Below are positions 1 to 6,370 of a stretch of 6,574 nucleotides of DNA, piece by piece (position 1 is the stretch's first letter; each line of letters starts with the position of its first letter). Location: assembly GCA_025929595.1 (NCBI GenBank), contig JAICQA010000157.1, positions 1-6,574 on the forward strand, given 5' to 3'. Source of the stretch: Xanthobacteraceae bacterium. Its GTDB lineage: Bacteria; Pseudomonadota; Alphaproteobacteria; Rhizobiales; Xanthobacteraceae. The notes below the pieces were generated by a model. The model worked only from the letters and a program-made list of their open reading frames with translations. It searched no databases and was not told where the DNA came from. The position numbers and the translations under genes are program-made.

Positions 1-375
1 ACCATCGAGCCGATCCGCGAGACGCTGCTGCAGTCCTTCATGGGCGACAAGTTCGGTCGCGACCCGATCTGGGAAGGGCATCTCGCGACCGAAATCTGGC
101 AGGCGGAAATTGAAGTCGACGCAGTGCTTTACGAGGACATGTTGCCGCTGAAGCGACTGATGGATCTCGAAGTCGGCGACACGCTGATGCTCGACCTGAA
201 GCCGGAGGCGCTGGTGAAGGTGCGTTGCGGCGCCGTCGGACTGACCGAGGGCAGAATGGGCCGCGTCGGCGAAAACATTTCCGTCCGTGTCGCCAGGCCG
301 CTGCGGCAGCCGCGCACGACGCTAGCCATGTTCGAAAATGCCGGGTCCATCATGAAACGAGCGGAGGCCACGTGA
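1..375 (+). CDS. fliM: FliM, flagellar motor switch protein (C-terminal part, 5' end outside window)
   Basis: FliM is the C-ring protein that binds FliG and FliN and receives the CheY signal to set rotation direction; it acts at the cytoplasmic face of the flagellar base. The reading frame is open from base 1, so the gene enters from the left; 124 codons plus TGA are visible, about a third of a normal FliM. The first residues (TIEPIRETLLQSFMGDKFGR) match the end of the FliM middle domain, including the conserved IEP-IRE-LL pattern. Visible residues 37 to about 97 form the C-terminal SpoA/FliN-like beta domain, with the typical L-VGD-L-L and GRMGR-G-I-VR motifs. The stop codon overlaps the GTG start of the next gene. 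The methionine at base 40 is internal to FliM and is not a start. The family call is very secure. Confidence 0.96.
   Translation, partial: TIEPIRETLLQSFMGDKFGRDPIWEGHLATEIWQAEIEVDAVLYEDMLPLKRLMDLEVGDTLMLDLKPEALVKVRCGAVGLTEGRMGRVGENISVRVARPLRQPRTTLAMFENAGSIMKRAEAT
363..367 (+). promoter_or_regulatory. Ribosome binding site of the DUF6468-type gene
   Basis: A GGAGG lies inside the last codons of fliM, 4 nt before the GTG at 372. It is the best Shine-Dalgarno match near a start in this window, and it fixes the start of the downstream gene at 372 rather than at the in-frame upstream ATG at 225, which would lie deep inside fliM. The GTGA overlap of start and stop suggests translational coupling. 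Confidence 0.75.
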
Positions 376-839
376 GCGACCAATTTCTGAGCCTGCTGAT
401 CGAAAGCCTGGTGGCAGTGCTGCTTGTGCTCACCATCGGCTATTGCCTGATCCTCAACCGCCGTCTGAAGCGATTGCGCGCCGACGAATCTTCGTTGCGC
501 GCGACGATCGCGGAACTCGTGGCCGCGACCACGGTGGCCGAGCGCGCCATCGAAGGTTTGCGCACGACGGTGACGGACTGCGACGCGACGCTCGGCGAGC
601 GACTGCGCAATGCCGAACGCATTTCGGCCGACCTGTCGCGCGACGTGCGCCGTGGCGACGAGATTATCTCCCGCATCCATCGCATTGCGATTGCTGCGAA
701 ATCGCCGAATGCGGCGCCGCTTGAGCCGGTGGCGCCGACTCCGATCGTGGCCGCCGAACGGCCGGCCACGAACCGCGTCTCGGCGGCGGTCGCCGCCGCG
801 CAGGCGATCGCGAGCCGCACGCGCGGCCAGGCTGCCTGA
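372..839 (+). CDS. DUF6468-type membrane-anchored coiled-coil protein of the flagellar operon
   Basis: This is a 155-aa protein of unknown biochemical function, resembling the DUF6468 proteins commonly found beside fliM in Alphaproteobacteria (recognised from sequence and context, not searched). Residues 6-28 form one hydrophobic helix. It is followed directly by a basic stretch (NRRLKRLR, 29-36), and acidic residues D3 and E11 precede or start the helix, so the positive-inside rule puts the C-terminal part in the cytoplasm. Residues 32-109 are charged and heptad-like, probably a coiled coil. Residues 110-155 are Ala/Pro-rich and probably disordered. The gene starts at GTG 372, overlapping the fliM stop, with GGAGG 4 nt upstream, and ends 13 nt before the motE-like gene. 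Co-transcription with both is near certain. A cytoplasmic coil next to the C-ring could contact FliM/FliN or a stator, but that is inference. Confidence 0.88.
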   Translation: MSDQFLSLLIESLVAVLLVLTIGYCLILNRRLKRLRADESSLRATIAELVAATTVAERAIEGLRTTVTDCDATLGERLRNAERISADLSRDVRRGDEIISRIHRIAIAAKSPNAAPLEPVAPTPIVAAERPATNRVSAAVAAAQAIASRTRGQAA

Positions 840-852
840 GCGCGAACGAGCA

Positions 853-1608
853 ATGCCCAATCTTCGCCTGATCCCCATCGTCATTTTCGCGACGCTCGCG
901 CTGCTCGCGATCAAGACGGTCGGCTTTCTCGGCGAAGGTGCGCCCGCGAAACAACAACAGACGCTGCAGACCCAAATCTGGAACAAGCTCACCGGCCGGA
1001 TCGACGCGGATCCGGTCGTGACCGGCGCTACACCCGAGAAGAAGGATGCCGGCCCGCCCATGGCGGCGCTGCCAAAAACCATGCCGGCGACAAATGGGAG
1101 TCCGGTCGCGAAGGACGGTTCGGCAAAGACATTGCCGCCTGCGAAAGGCGCCGCGGCGAAGGATGTGCCGGTCGGTTCCGAACGCGTGTTGCTCGAGCGT
1201 CTTCAGGAGCGAAGGCAAGAACTGGAAGCGCGCGCGCGCGACTTGGAGATGCGCGAGAGCCTGCTGAAGGCGGCGGAAAAGCAGCTCGATACCCGTCTTG
1301 GCGACTTGAAGGATGGGGAGGGCGGGAAGGGCGAGGCGTCGGAGCGGATCAAGGGACTAGTCATCATGTACGAATCGATGGGCCCGAAGGAGGCGGCGCG
1401 GATTTTCGACCGGCTCGATCCGCGCACGCTCGTCGACCTCGTCAATCATATGAATCCGCGCAAAGTATCGGAAATCATGGCCAAGATGCAGCCCGAGGCG
1501 GCCGAGCGCATGACTCTCGAACTGGCGCGGGGACGGGGCGGCAAGTCGCTGCCGCCGACCGACCTGAAGCGGATCGACTCCGCGGCAGCGAAAGGCCCGG
1601 CCCGCTGA
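853..1608 (+). CDS. motE: MotE-like flagellar protein (TM anchor, coiled coil, MgtE-N-like domain)
   Basis: In Sinorhizobium meliloti, MotE is described as a periplasmic chaperone for MotC, a protein needed for motor rotation. This 251-aa protein has the features of that family. Residues 6-27 are a hydrophobic signal-anchor helix. Residues 28-108 are a Pro/Ala/Lys/Gly-rich linker. Residues 109-156 are a strongly charged heptad coil (ERLQERRQELEARARDLEMR). Residues 164-225 are an MgtE-N-like helical domain with the hallmarks YESMGPKEAARIFDRLDP and MNPRKVSEIMAKM-PEAAERM. The C-terminal 25 residues are basic and variable. The start is ATG 853, 13 nt after the preceding stop; the Shine-Dalgarno is weak (GAACGAG, 844-850), consistent with re-initiation from upstream. 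Reading on to an upstream in-frame ATG at 610 would overlap most of the previous gene and would bury the anchor helix. The family call is good; the exact partner here is not known. Confidence 0.88.
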   Translation: MPNLRLIPIVIFATLALLAIKTVGFLGEGAPAKQQQTLQTQIWNKLTGRIDADPVVTGATPEKKDAGPPMAALPKTMPATNGSPVAKDGSAKTLPPAKGAAAKDVPVGSERVLLERLQERRQELEARARDLEMRESLLKAAEKQLDTRLGDLKDGEGGKGEASERIKGLVIMYESMGPKEAARIFDRLDPRTLVDLVNHMNPRKVSEIMAKMQPEAAERMTLELARGRGGKSLPPTDLKRIDSAAAKGPAR

Positions 1609-1623
1609 GCCTCGTGGGTTCGC

Positions 1624-1640
1624 TAAACCTCTCCTTAACC
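1624..1640 (+). promoter_or_regulatory. Putative CtrA-type box (TAAA-N7-TTAACC)
   Basis: The gap before the large TPR gene contains TAAA, seven bases, then TTAACC. This matches 7 of 8 fixed positions of the alphaproteobacterial CtrA site TTAA-N7-TTAA. CtrA controls flagellar genes in many members of the class. The box lies 62 nt upstream of the GTG start, a reasonable position for an activator or operator site. The match to the consensus is seen in the sequence; binding is inferred. In such a GC-rich region the cluster of TTAA words is itself unusual. Confidence 0.45.
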
Positions 1641-1672
1641 TCGTAATCCCCCATTAAGGCCCGCCGATTACG
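1633..1672. repeat. Two interleaved inverted repeats in the intergenic gap
   Basis: CCTTAA (1633-1638) is the reverse complement of TTAAGG (1654-1659), and CGTAATC (1642-1648) is the reverse complement of GATTACG (1666-1672). The arms come in the order A, B, A', B', so in RNA the two stems would form a pseudoknot or be mutually exclusive; in DNA they could be overlapping operators. No T-tract follows, so this does not look like an intrinsic terminator. The stems are short (6 and 7 bp) and could be chance. Confidence 0.4.
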
Positions 1673-1684
1673 GTCTTTCGACCT

Positions 1685-1689
1685 GAATC
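1685..1689. promoter_or_regulatory. GANTC (CcrM-type methylation) site before the TPR gene
   Basis: GAATC lies 12 nt before the GTG start at 1702, in the same short gap as the CtrA-like box. CcrM methylates GANTC in most Alphaproteobacteria, and promoter GANTC sites can link expression to replication. The site is present; any regulatory effect here is inference. Confidence 0.35.
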
Positions 1690-1701
1690 GGACGTGCGGT
1701 T

Positions 1702-4700
1702 GTGATTTCAGCAGCAGGTGAACTCGGCCAGTCGCCGGGGCGGCGGGGCGCGTACCATCGCGCCGGCCGCCGCGCGTCCGCGCTTCTGTTCGGCTGCGTC
1801 CTGCTGGCGACGCAGGCGGTGTTCGCTGCGGCGCAAAGCCAGGACGTGCCCGCCGAGCTCACCGGCACGGTCGAAAACGGCCATGCGCGGCTGGTCTTTA
1901 CTTTCGGGGGCGAGACGAAGGCCGACGTCCAGGTTTCCAACAACATCCTGATCGTTTCTTTCGAGAAGCCCGTCGCGGTCGAAACGGAGAATCTGCGCCG
2001 GCGCCTGCCGGGCTACGTACAGGCCGTGCGCCGCGACCCCGACGGCACCGCGATCCGCATGTCGCTCTCGCGCAAGGTGACGGCGAATGTGATGGAAGCC
2101 GGCGACCGGCTTTTTGTCGATCTGCTGCCCGAGGACTGGCGCGGTTTGCCGCCCGGCTTGCCGCAGTCGGTGATCGACGATCTCGCCAAGCGCGCGCGTG
2201 AGGCCGAGCAGAAGGCGCGCAACAAGCCGGCGGCACTTGCGGAGACACCGGTGGCCGCGGTCGTGCGCCTGCAAATCTCGACCGCGCCGACTTTCTCCCG
2301 CTTCTCTTTTGAGTTGCCGAATCCGATTCCGGTGGCGGTCGAGCGCGACGGACAGGAATTGCGGCTGCACTTCAATGCGCCGGTGCGCATCGATCTGGGT
2401 TCCGCGCGCGCGCAGTTGCCGAAAGGCGTTGTTGGTCTCGACGTCGCCTTCGAGCAACGCCGTTCGACGGTCAAGCTGGTGCTGGCGCCGAACGCGGATG
2501 CACGGGACTTCCGGGAGGACCGTTCCGTGCTGATTGACGTGTCGCCGGGACCGATCAGCCAATCGACGCCGCCGGTCATTCGCGATCTCGCTGCTCAATC
2601 CGAAGCGCAGGCCGAGCGCGACCGCGCGCGCATTGCCGCGGACGAGGCCGCCGAAAGCGCGCGGGCGGCGCAGGAAAAGCAGCGCGAGCAGCCGCCGCTG
2701 GCTGCGGCGAGCGGCGCGTCCGCGCCCGCGCCGCTCGACTTCGACAGCAAGCCCGAGGGCCCGGGCAGCGGGGCGATCGTGCCGGTGGTCGGCCGGCAAG
2801 ACGGCAAGTTCACCATCGACTTCGTTTTCGGCGATCCGGTGCCGGCCGCCGTCTTCACGCGCGACGACAATATCTGGCTCGTTTTCGATACGTTGCGCGC
2901 CATCGACGTTTCCGGCCTGACCGAAGAGCCGACGCGCACGGTGCATGACGCGCGCTATCTGCGATCCGATCTCGGCGCCGCGGTCCGCATCAAGCCGTCG
3001 ATTGCGCGGCTGCCCAGCATCGAACGGGACGGGAATATCTGGCGGCTCACGCTTGCCGAGAGCGTCACGACGCCGACCCGGCCGTTGCCGGTGCGGCGTG
3101 CGCCCACCGCCGATCCACGCGGGGCGCTGATCGTTCCGCTCGAAACGCCGGGGCAGGTGCACCGGCTCGAAGATCCCGCCATCGGCGACACGTTGTTCGT
3201 GGTGACGGCGCAGCCACCTGCGCGCGGCATTCTGCGCGAGCAGAATTTCGTCGAGTTCACCGCGCTCGCATCGATCCACGGACTGGCCTTCGCGCCGCTT
3301 GCCGACGATCTCGCGGTGACGGTCAGCGCCGACGGCGTGCTGTTGCGGCGCCCCGAGGGTCTCGCCGTATCGAGCGTTGCGACCCAGCCGCCGCCGCCGA
3401 AGGAACCGGCGCAGGCAGACCGCAAACGCACCATCCTCGATCCGGAGAGCTGGAAGGCCGAGCAGGCGCTCGACTACGCCGAGCGCGAAGGCGTGCTGAT
3501 GGAAGCCGTGACGGCGAGCCCGGCCGGCGGCCGCGTAAACGCGCGGCTGATGCTGGCGCGATTCTATCTCGCGCACGGCTTCGCCGCGGAGGCGATCGGG
3601 ACGCTCGAAAACGGCGTTCGCGAAGACAATCAGCTCCTGACGCGGCCGCTCTATTTTCTGCTGCGCGGCCTGGCCGAACTCGGGATGGGCAGGCCGGAGG
3701 CAGCGCTGAAGCTGCTGAAGAACGACAAGGTCGCCGATGTTGCGGAGGCGGCGAATTTGCGCGCGGCCGCCTATGCCGACATGGGTATGTGGACGCTCGC
3801 ACGCGATGCGCTCCGGGCCGGCGCCGAGTCGTTCGACGACCTGCCGTCCGAACTCCAGCGGCGCGTGCTGTTTGCCGCGGCGCGGGCCTCCATCGAGGTG
3901 CGCGACTTGAACGACGCGACCCGTTACCTGCACGACCTCGAAGTCGCCAAGGTGCCGGTCGAGGACCAGCCCGAGCTTGTCCTGCTCGCGGCGCGTGTCG
4001 CCGAGGGCGTCGGCCGGTTCGACCGCGCCACGACACTTTATGACTCCGTTGCCGGCCTCGACGAGGGTCCGGCCTCTGCGGAAGCGCGATTGCATTCCAT
4101 CGCCATGCGTCAGGCGCGCGGGGAATTGGCGCGCAGCAAGGCGGTCGAGCGGCTCGAGACGCTCGCCATCATGTGGCGCGGCGACCGCATCGAGCTCGAC
4201 ACGATCCGCCTCCTTGGCCGGCTTTATGTCGCCGAGTCGCGTTATCGCGACGCCTTCCAGTTGCTGGACGCGGCGCTGGTCGTCGATCCGGAAGCCGATG
4301 CCACGCATGAATTCCACGGCGAGATGGCGGCTGTGTTCGAGGATCTGTTCCTCACCGGCAAGGCGGAAACGCTGCCGGCCATCGAAGCGCTGGCGATCTA
4401 TTACGACTTCAGCCGGCTGACGCCGATCGGCCGGCGCGGCGACGAGCTGATCCGGCGGCTCGCCGACCGGCTCGTGTCGATCGACCTGCTGGAACAGGCG
4501 GCCGAGCTCCTCGATCACCAGGTCCACTACCGGCTGACGGGCGCCGCCAAGGCACAGGTCGCGGCCAAGCTCGCGATCGTGCATCTGATGAACCGCAAGC
4601 CCGCTGAAGCAGTGCGCGTCCTGAGTGCGACCCGGATGCCGCATATGCCCAACGAACTGCGCGAGCAACGCATGTTCGTCGAGGCGCGCGCGCTGTCGGA

Positions 4701-5184
4701 GACGGGCCGGCATCAGACCGCGGTCGAGCTGATGGAGAATCTGCGCGGCCCCGACGCGGACCGGCTGCGCGCCGACATTTTCTGGGCCGCCCGCAACTGG
4801 CGCGAGTCGGGGGAGCGGCTCGAGGCGCTCGTCGGCGAGCGCTGGAAAGGGGAGGAGGCGCTCGACGCCTCCGACCGTCACGATGTGTTGCGCGCGGCAC
4901 TCGCCTACACACTTGGCGGCGAACAGCTCGGCCTGTCGCGGATCAAGGAAAAGTTCGCCAAGAAGATGGGCGCCACGACCGAGGGCAAAGTGCTGGAGCT
5001 TCTGATCTCGAGCGAGGGCGCGACCCCGCGCACGTTGACCGAAGCCGCGCGCGCGCTAGCGAGCTTTGATAGCCTCGGCACGTTCATTCAGCGCTACAAG
5101 TCGCGCTATCCGGACCAACCGCTCGCGTCCGACCCGGTGCCGACCAGCTCGCTCTTCAAGACGCAGCGGCTGTCGCGGCAGTAA
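1702..5184 (+). CDS. Large exported protein with N-terminal beta modules and a TPR-like solenoid
   Basis: This is a 1160-aa protein of unassigned function following the fliM-motE operon on the same strand. An Arg-rich N-region (R14-R24) leads into a hydrophobic core at about 25-41 and an AxA-type cleavage site near A42-A44, so it should be exported by Sec. About four beta-rich modules follow: roughly 50-146 (AMIN-like: NNILIVSFEKPV, GDRLFVDLLPE), 186-284, 356-470 and 474-560. They are separated by charged helices at 152-180 and 295-330. After a Pro-rich linker (562-577), residues 578 to about 1120 are alpha-helical with TPR-like repeats, for example near 613-645, 648-675, 684-715, 757-785, 831-865, 948-975 and 990-1016 (pattern A..Y...G....A...L). 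The last 20-30 residues are Ser/Pro/basic. The start is GTG 1702: an in-frame stop lies at 1684-1686, and later starts would destroy the signal peptide. No strong Shine-Dalgarno is visible. C32 lies in the hydrophobic core, but F at -2 breaks the lipobox, so it is probably not a lipoprotein. A periplasmic scaffold role is likely by architecture; a motor role is inferred from its neighbours only. Confidence 0.9.
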   Translation: MISAAGELGQSPGRRGAYHRAGRRASALLFGCVLLATQAVFAAAQSQDVPAELTGTVENGHARLVFTFGGETKADVQVSNNILIVSFEKPVAVETENLRRRLPGYVQAVRRDPDGTAIRMSLSRKVTANVMEAGDRLFVDLLPEDWRGLPPGLPQSVIDDLAKRAREAEQKARNKPAALAETPVAAVVRLQISTAPTFSRFSFELPNPIPVAVERDGQELRLHFNAPVRIDLGSARAQLPKGVVGLDVAFEQRRSTVKLVLAPNADARDFREDRSVLIDVSPGPISQSTPPVIRDLAAQSEAQAERDRARIAADEAAESARAAQEKQREQPPLAAASGASAPAPLDFDSKPEGPGSGAIVPVVGRQDGKFTIDFVFGDPVPAAVFTRDDNIWLVFDTLRAIDVSGLTEEPTRTVHDARYLRSDLGAAVRIKPSIARLPSIERDGNIWRLTLAESVTTPTRPLPVRRAPTADPRGALIVPLETPGQVHRLEDPAIGDTLFVVTAQPPARGILREQNFVEFTALASIHGLAFAPLADDLAVTVSADGVLLRRPEGLAVSSVATQPPPPKEPAQADRKRTILDPESWKAEQALDYAEREGVLMEAVTASPAGGRVNARLMLARFYLAHGFAAEAIGTLENGVREDNQLLTRPLYFLLRGLAELGMGRPEAALKLLKNDKVADVAEAANLRAAAYADMGMWTLARDALRAGAESFDDLPSELQRRVLFAAARASIEVRDLNDATRYLHDLEVAKVPVEDQPELVLLAARVAEGVGRFDRATTLYDSVAGLDEGPASAEARLHSIAMRQARGELARSKAVERLETLAIMWRGDRIELDTIRLLGRLYVAESRYRDAFQLLDAALVVDPEADATHEFHGEMAAVFEDLFLTGKAETLPAIEALAIYYDFSRLTPIGRRGDELIRRLADRLVSIDLLEQAAELLDHQVHYRLTGAAKAQVAAKLAIVHLMNRKPAEAVRVLSATRMPHMPNELREQRMFVEARALSETGRHQTAVELMENLRGPDADRLRADIFWAARNWRESGERLEALVGERWKGEEALDASDRHDVLRAALAYTLGGEQLGLSRIKEKFAKKMGATTEGKVLELLISSEGATPRTLTEAARALASFDSLGTFIQRYKSRYPDQPLASDPVPTSSLFKTQRLSRQ

Positions 5185-5216
5185 ACGGTCGAGCTTAGGT
5201 GAACATTCGCCCTGCG

Positions 5217-5231
5217 CCGGCGTTATGCCGG
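5217..5231 (+). other. Small hairpin enclosing the likely yihY start codon
   Basis: CCGGC (5217-5221) can pair with GCCGG (5227-5231), leaving a 5-nt loop that holds the first two bases of the ATG at 5225. No Shine-Dalgarno lies upstream. The hairpin may dampen initiation at 5225, or it may mean that the ATG at 5234 is used instead. It has no T-tract, so it is not a terminator of the upstream gene. Confidence 0.3.
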
Positions 5232-6367
5232 GCATGAGAAGCGTCGCGCAGGACCGCCGGAGGTTGGAATCGCCATCCCTTCTGCGCGCGGCCGGCGTCG
5301 TTGTCGGCTTTGCCTTCCTGCGGGCGCTGCTGTCGCCCGATCGTCCACATACAGGCAGAGGGGCATTCGGAAGCGGCAGCGCGGCCGAGCCGGTCGACGT
5401 TCAGCATCGCCGTGCGCTCGAGCACGGCCGCGGGCGGCGTGCACGTTCACCTTGGGGAATTCCCTGGCAAGGATGGAAAGACATCCTGTGGCGAACCTAC
5501 GCTCAGATCCAGGACGATCGCCTGTTCGCCATCTCCGCGGGCGTCGTGTTCTTCGCGCTGCTTGCCTTGTTCCCGGCCGTCACCGCCATCGTCTCCATGT
5601 ACGGATTGTTCACCGATCCTGCGACGATCGAGGGGCATATCGCATTGGTGTCGGGCTTTGCGCCGGAGCAAGCCGTGTCGGTCGTGCGCGAGCAGATCGG
5701 GCGATTGACCGCGCGCGGCAACACGGAGCTTGGGTTCGGCTTTATCGTCGGCGTTGCGATCGCGATCTGGAGCGCGAATGCCGGCCTTAAGGCGATCATC
5801 GACGCCCTCAATGTCGTCTACGAGGAAACGGAGAAGCGCAGTTTTCTCAAATTAAATCTGATCTCGCTGACGCTCACGGCTGGCGCGGTCGCGGCCGTGC
5901 TCCTGGGCATCGGCGCCGTCGTGGTCGTACCAATCCTGCTCGAACATGTCGGTCTTGGCGCCGCGACCGAGTGGCTCTTCAGATACGGGCGATGGCCGAT
6001 CCTGATCGTGGCCGTGCTGTTCGGTCTGGCGATCCTCTATCGCTACGGCCCGAGCCGCGAACGCGCGCAATGGCGGTGGTTGAGTGCGGGGAGCGTCGCG
6101 GCAGCCGTCCTGTGGCTCGCAGGCTCGGCCGCGTTCTCTTTCTATATTCAGAATTTCGCGAATTACGACGCGACCTATGGTTCGCTCGGCACCGGTATCG
6201 GCCTGATGATGTGGATGTGGCTCTCGGTCATTGCGATCCTGTTCGGCGGCGAATTGAACGCCGAGATCGAACATCAGACGTCGACGGACTCGACGACGAA
6301 CCGGCCAAGACCGATCGGCCGGCGCGGGGCCGTCATGGCTGATACGGTGGGAGCCGCGCAAACCTAG
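5225..6367 (+). CDS. YihY/BrkB-family inner-membrane protein
   Basis: This is a 380-aa polytopic membrane protein of the YihY/virulence factor BrkB family (once wrongly labelled ribonuclease BN); the family's function is not settled. The conserved part begins at about residue 77 (WGIPWQGWKDILWRTYAQI). Membrane segments lie at about 99-129 (ISAGVVFFALLALFPAVTAI), 169-193, 210-238, 257-275, 286-312 and 320-348; the last holds the family signature YGSLGTGIGLMMWMWLSVIA and then FGGELNAEIEHQT. Upstream lies an extra hydrophobic stretch at about 20-35 (LLRAAGVVVGFAFLRALL) and a charged linker, as I recall from related Hyphomicrobiales proteins. The start is uncertain: ATG 5225 or 5234 (377 aa), neither with a good Shine-Dalgarno. 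A GGAGG at 5259-5263 abuts an in-frame TTG at 5264, which is too close to use normally. The ATG at 5066 would overlap the TPR gene by 119 nt and is unlikely. The gene follows the TPR gene by 40 nt and may be co-transcribed, but no functional link to flagella is known. Confidence 0.93.
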   Translation: MPGMRSVAQDRRRLESPSLLRAAGVVVGFAFLRALLSPDRPHTGRGAFGSGSAAEPVDVQHRRALEHGRGRRARSPWGIPWQGWKDILWRTYAQIQDDRLFAISAGVVFFALLALFPAVTAIVSMYGLFTDPATIEGHIALVSGFAPEQAVSVVREQIGRLTARGNTELGFGFIVGVAIAIWSANAGLKAIIDALNVVYEETEKRSFLKLNLISLTLTAGAVAAVLLGIGAVVVVPILLEHVGLGAATEWLFRYGRWPILIVAVLFGLAILYRYGPSRERAQWRWLSAGSVAAAVLWLAGSAAFSFYIQNFANYDATYGSLGTGIGLMMWMWLSVIAILFGGELNAEIEHQTSTDSTTNRPRPIGRRGAVMADTVGAAQT

Positions 6368-6370
6368 CGG

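Noticed and set aside
225..371. Upstream ATG as start of the DUF6468-type gene
   Set aside because: It would overlap fliM by 151 nt and add an Arg-rich stretch of no known family; GTG 372 has a good Shine-Dalgarno and gives a clean membrane anchor at the N-terminus.
405..435. Sigma-54 promoter-like TGGCAG...TTGTGC
   Set aside because: The spacing and the -12 GC element do not fit, and it lies inside the codons of a membrane helix just after a coupled start.
610..852. Upstream ATG as start of the motE-like gene
   Set aside because: It would overlap the previous gene almost entirely from 610 to 839 and put an Arg-rich tail before the anchor helix.
129..1082. 317-aa open frame on the minus strand across fliM, the DUF6468-type gene and motE
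   Set aside because: It crosses three real genes, is low-complexity and Arg-rich, and has no family resemblance.
1342..1527. MgtE magnesium transporter
   Set aside because: Only the MgtE-N-like helical domain is present; there is no CBS pair and no multi-pass channel domain, and the setting is flagellar.
1783..1797. Lipoprotein signal (cysteine at residue 32 of the TPR protein)
   Set aside because: Phe at position -2 does not fit a lipobox, and the hydrophobic core continues past the cysteine to an AxA cleavage site.
1708..4881. Very long open frame (1057 aa) on the minus strand opposite the TPR gene
   Set aside because: Its product is Arg/His/Gln-rich with no recognisable domain, and it mirrors the codon pattern of a GC-rich gene whose plus-strand product has a clear signal peptide and TPR repeats. 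It is a coding shadow.
6301..6322. CCGGCC/GGCCGG inverted repeat as a terminator for the YihY-family gene
   Set aside because: It lies inside the coding sequence, has a 6-bp stem with a 10-nt loop and no T-tract, and such words are common in this GC-rich DNA.
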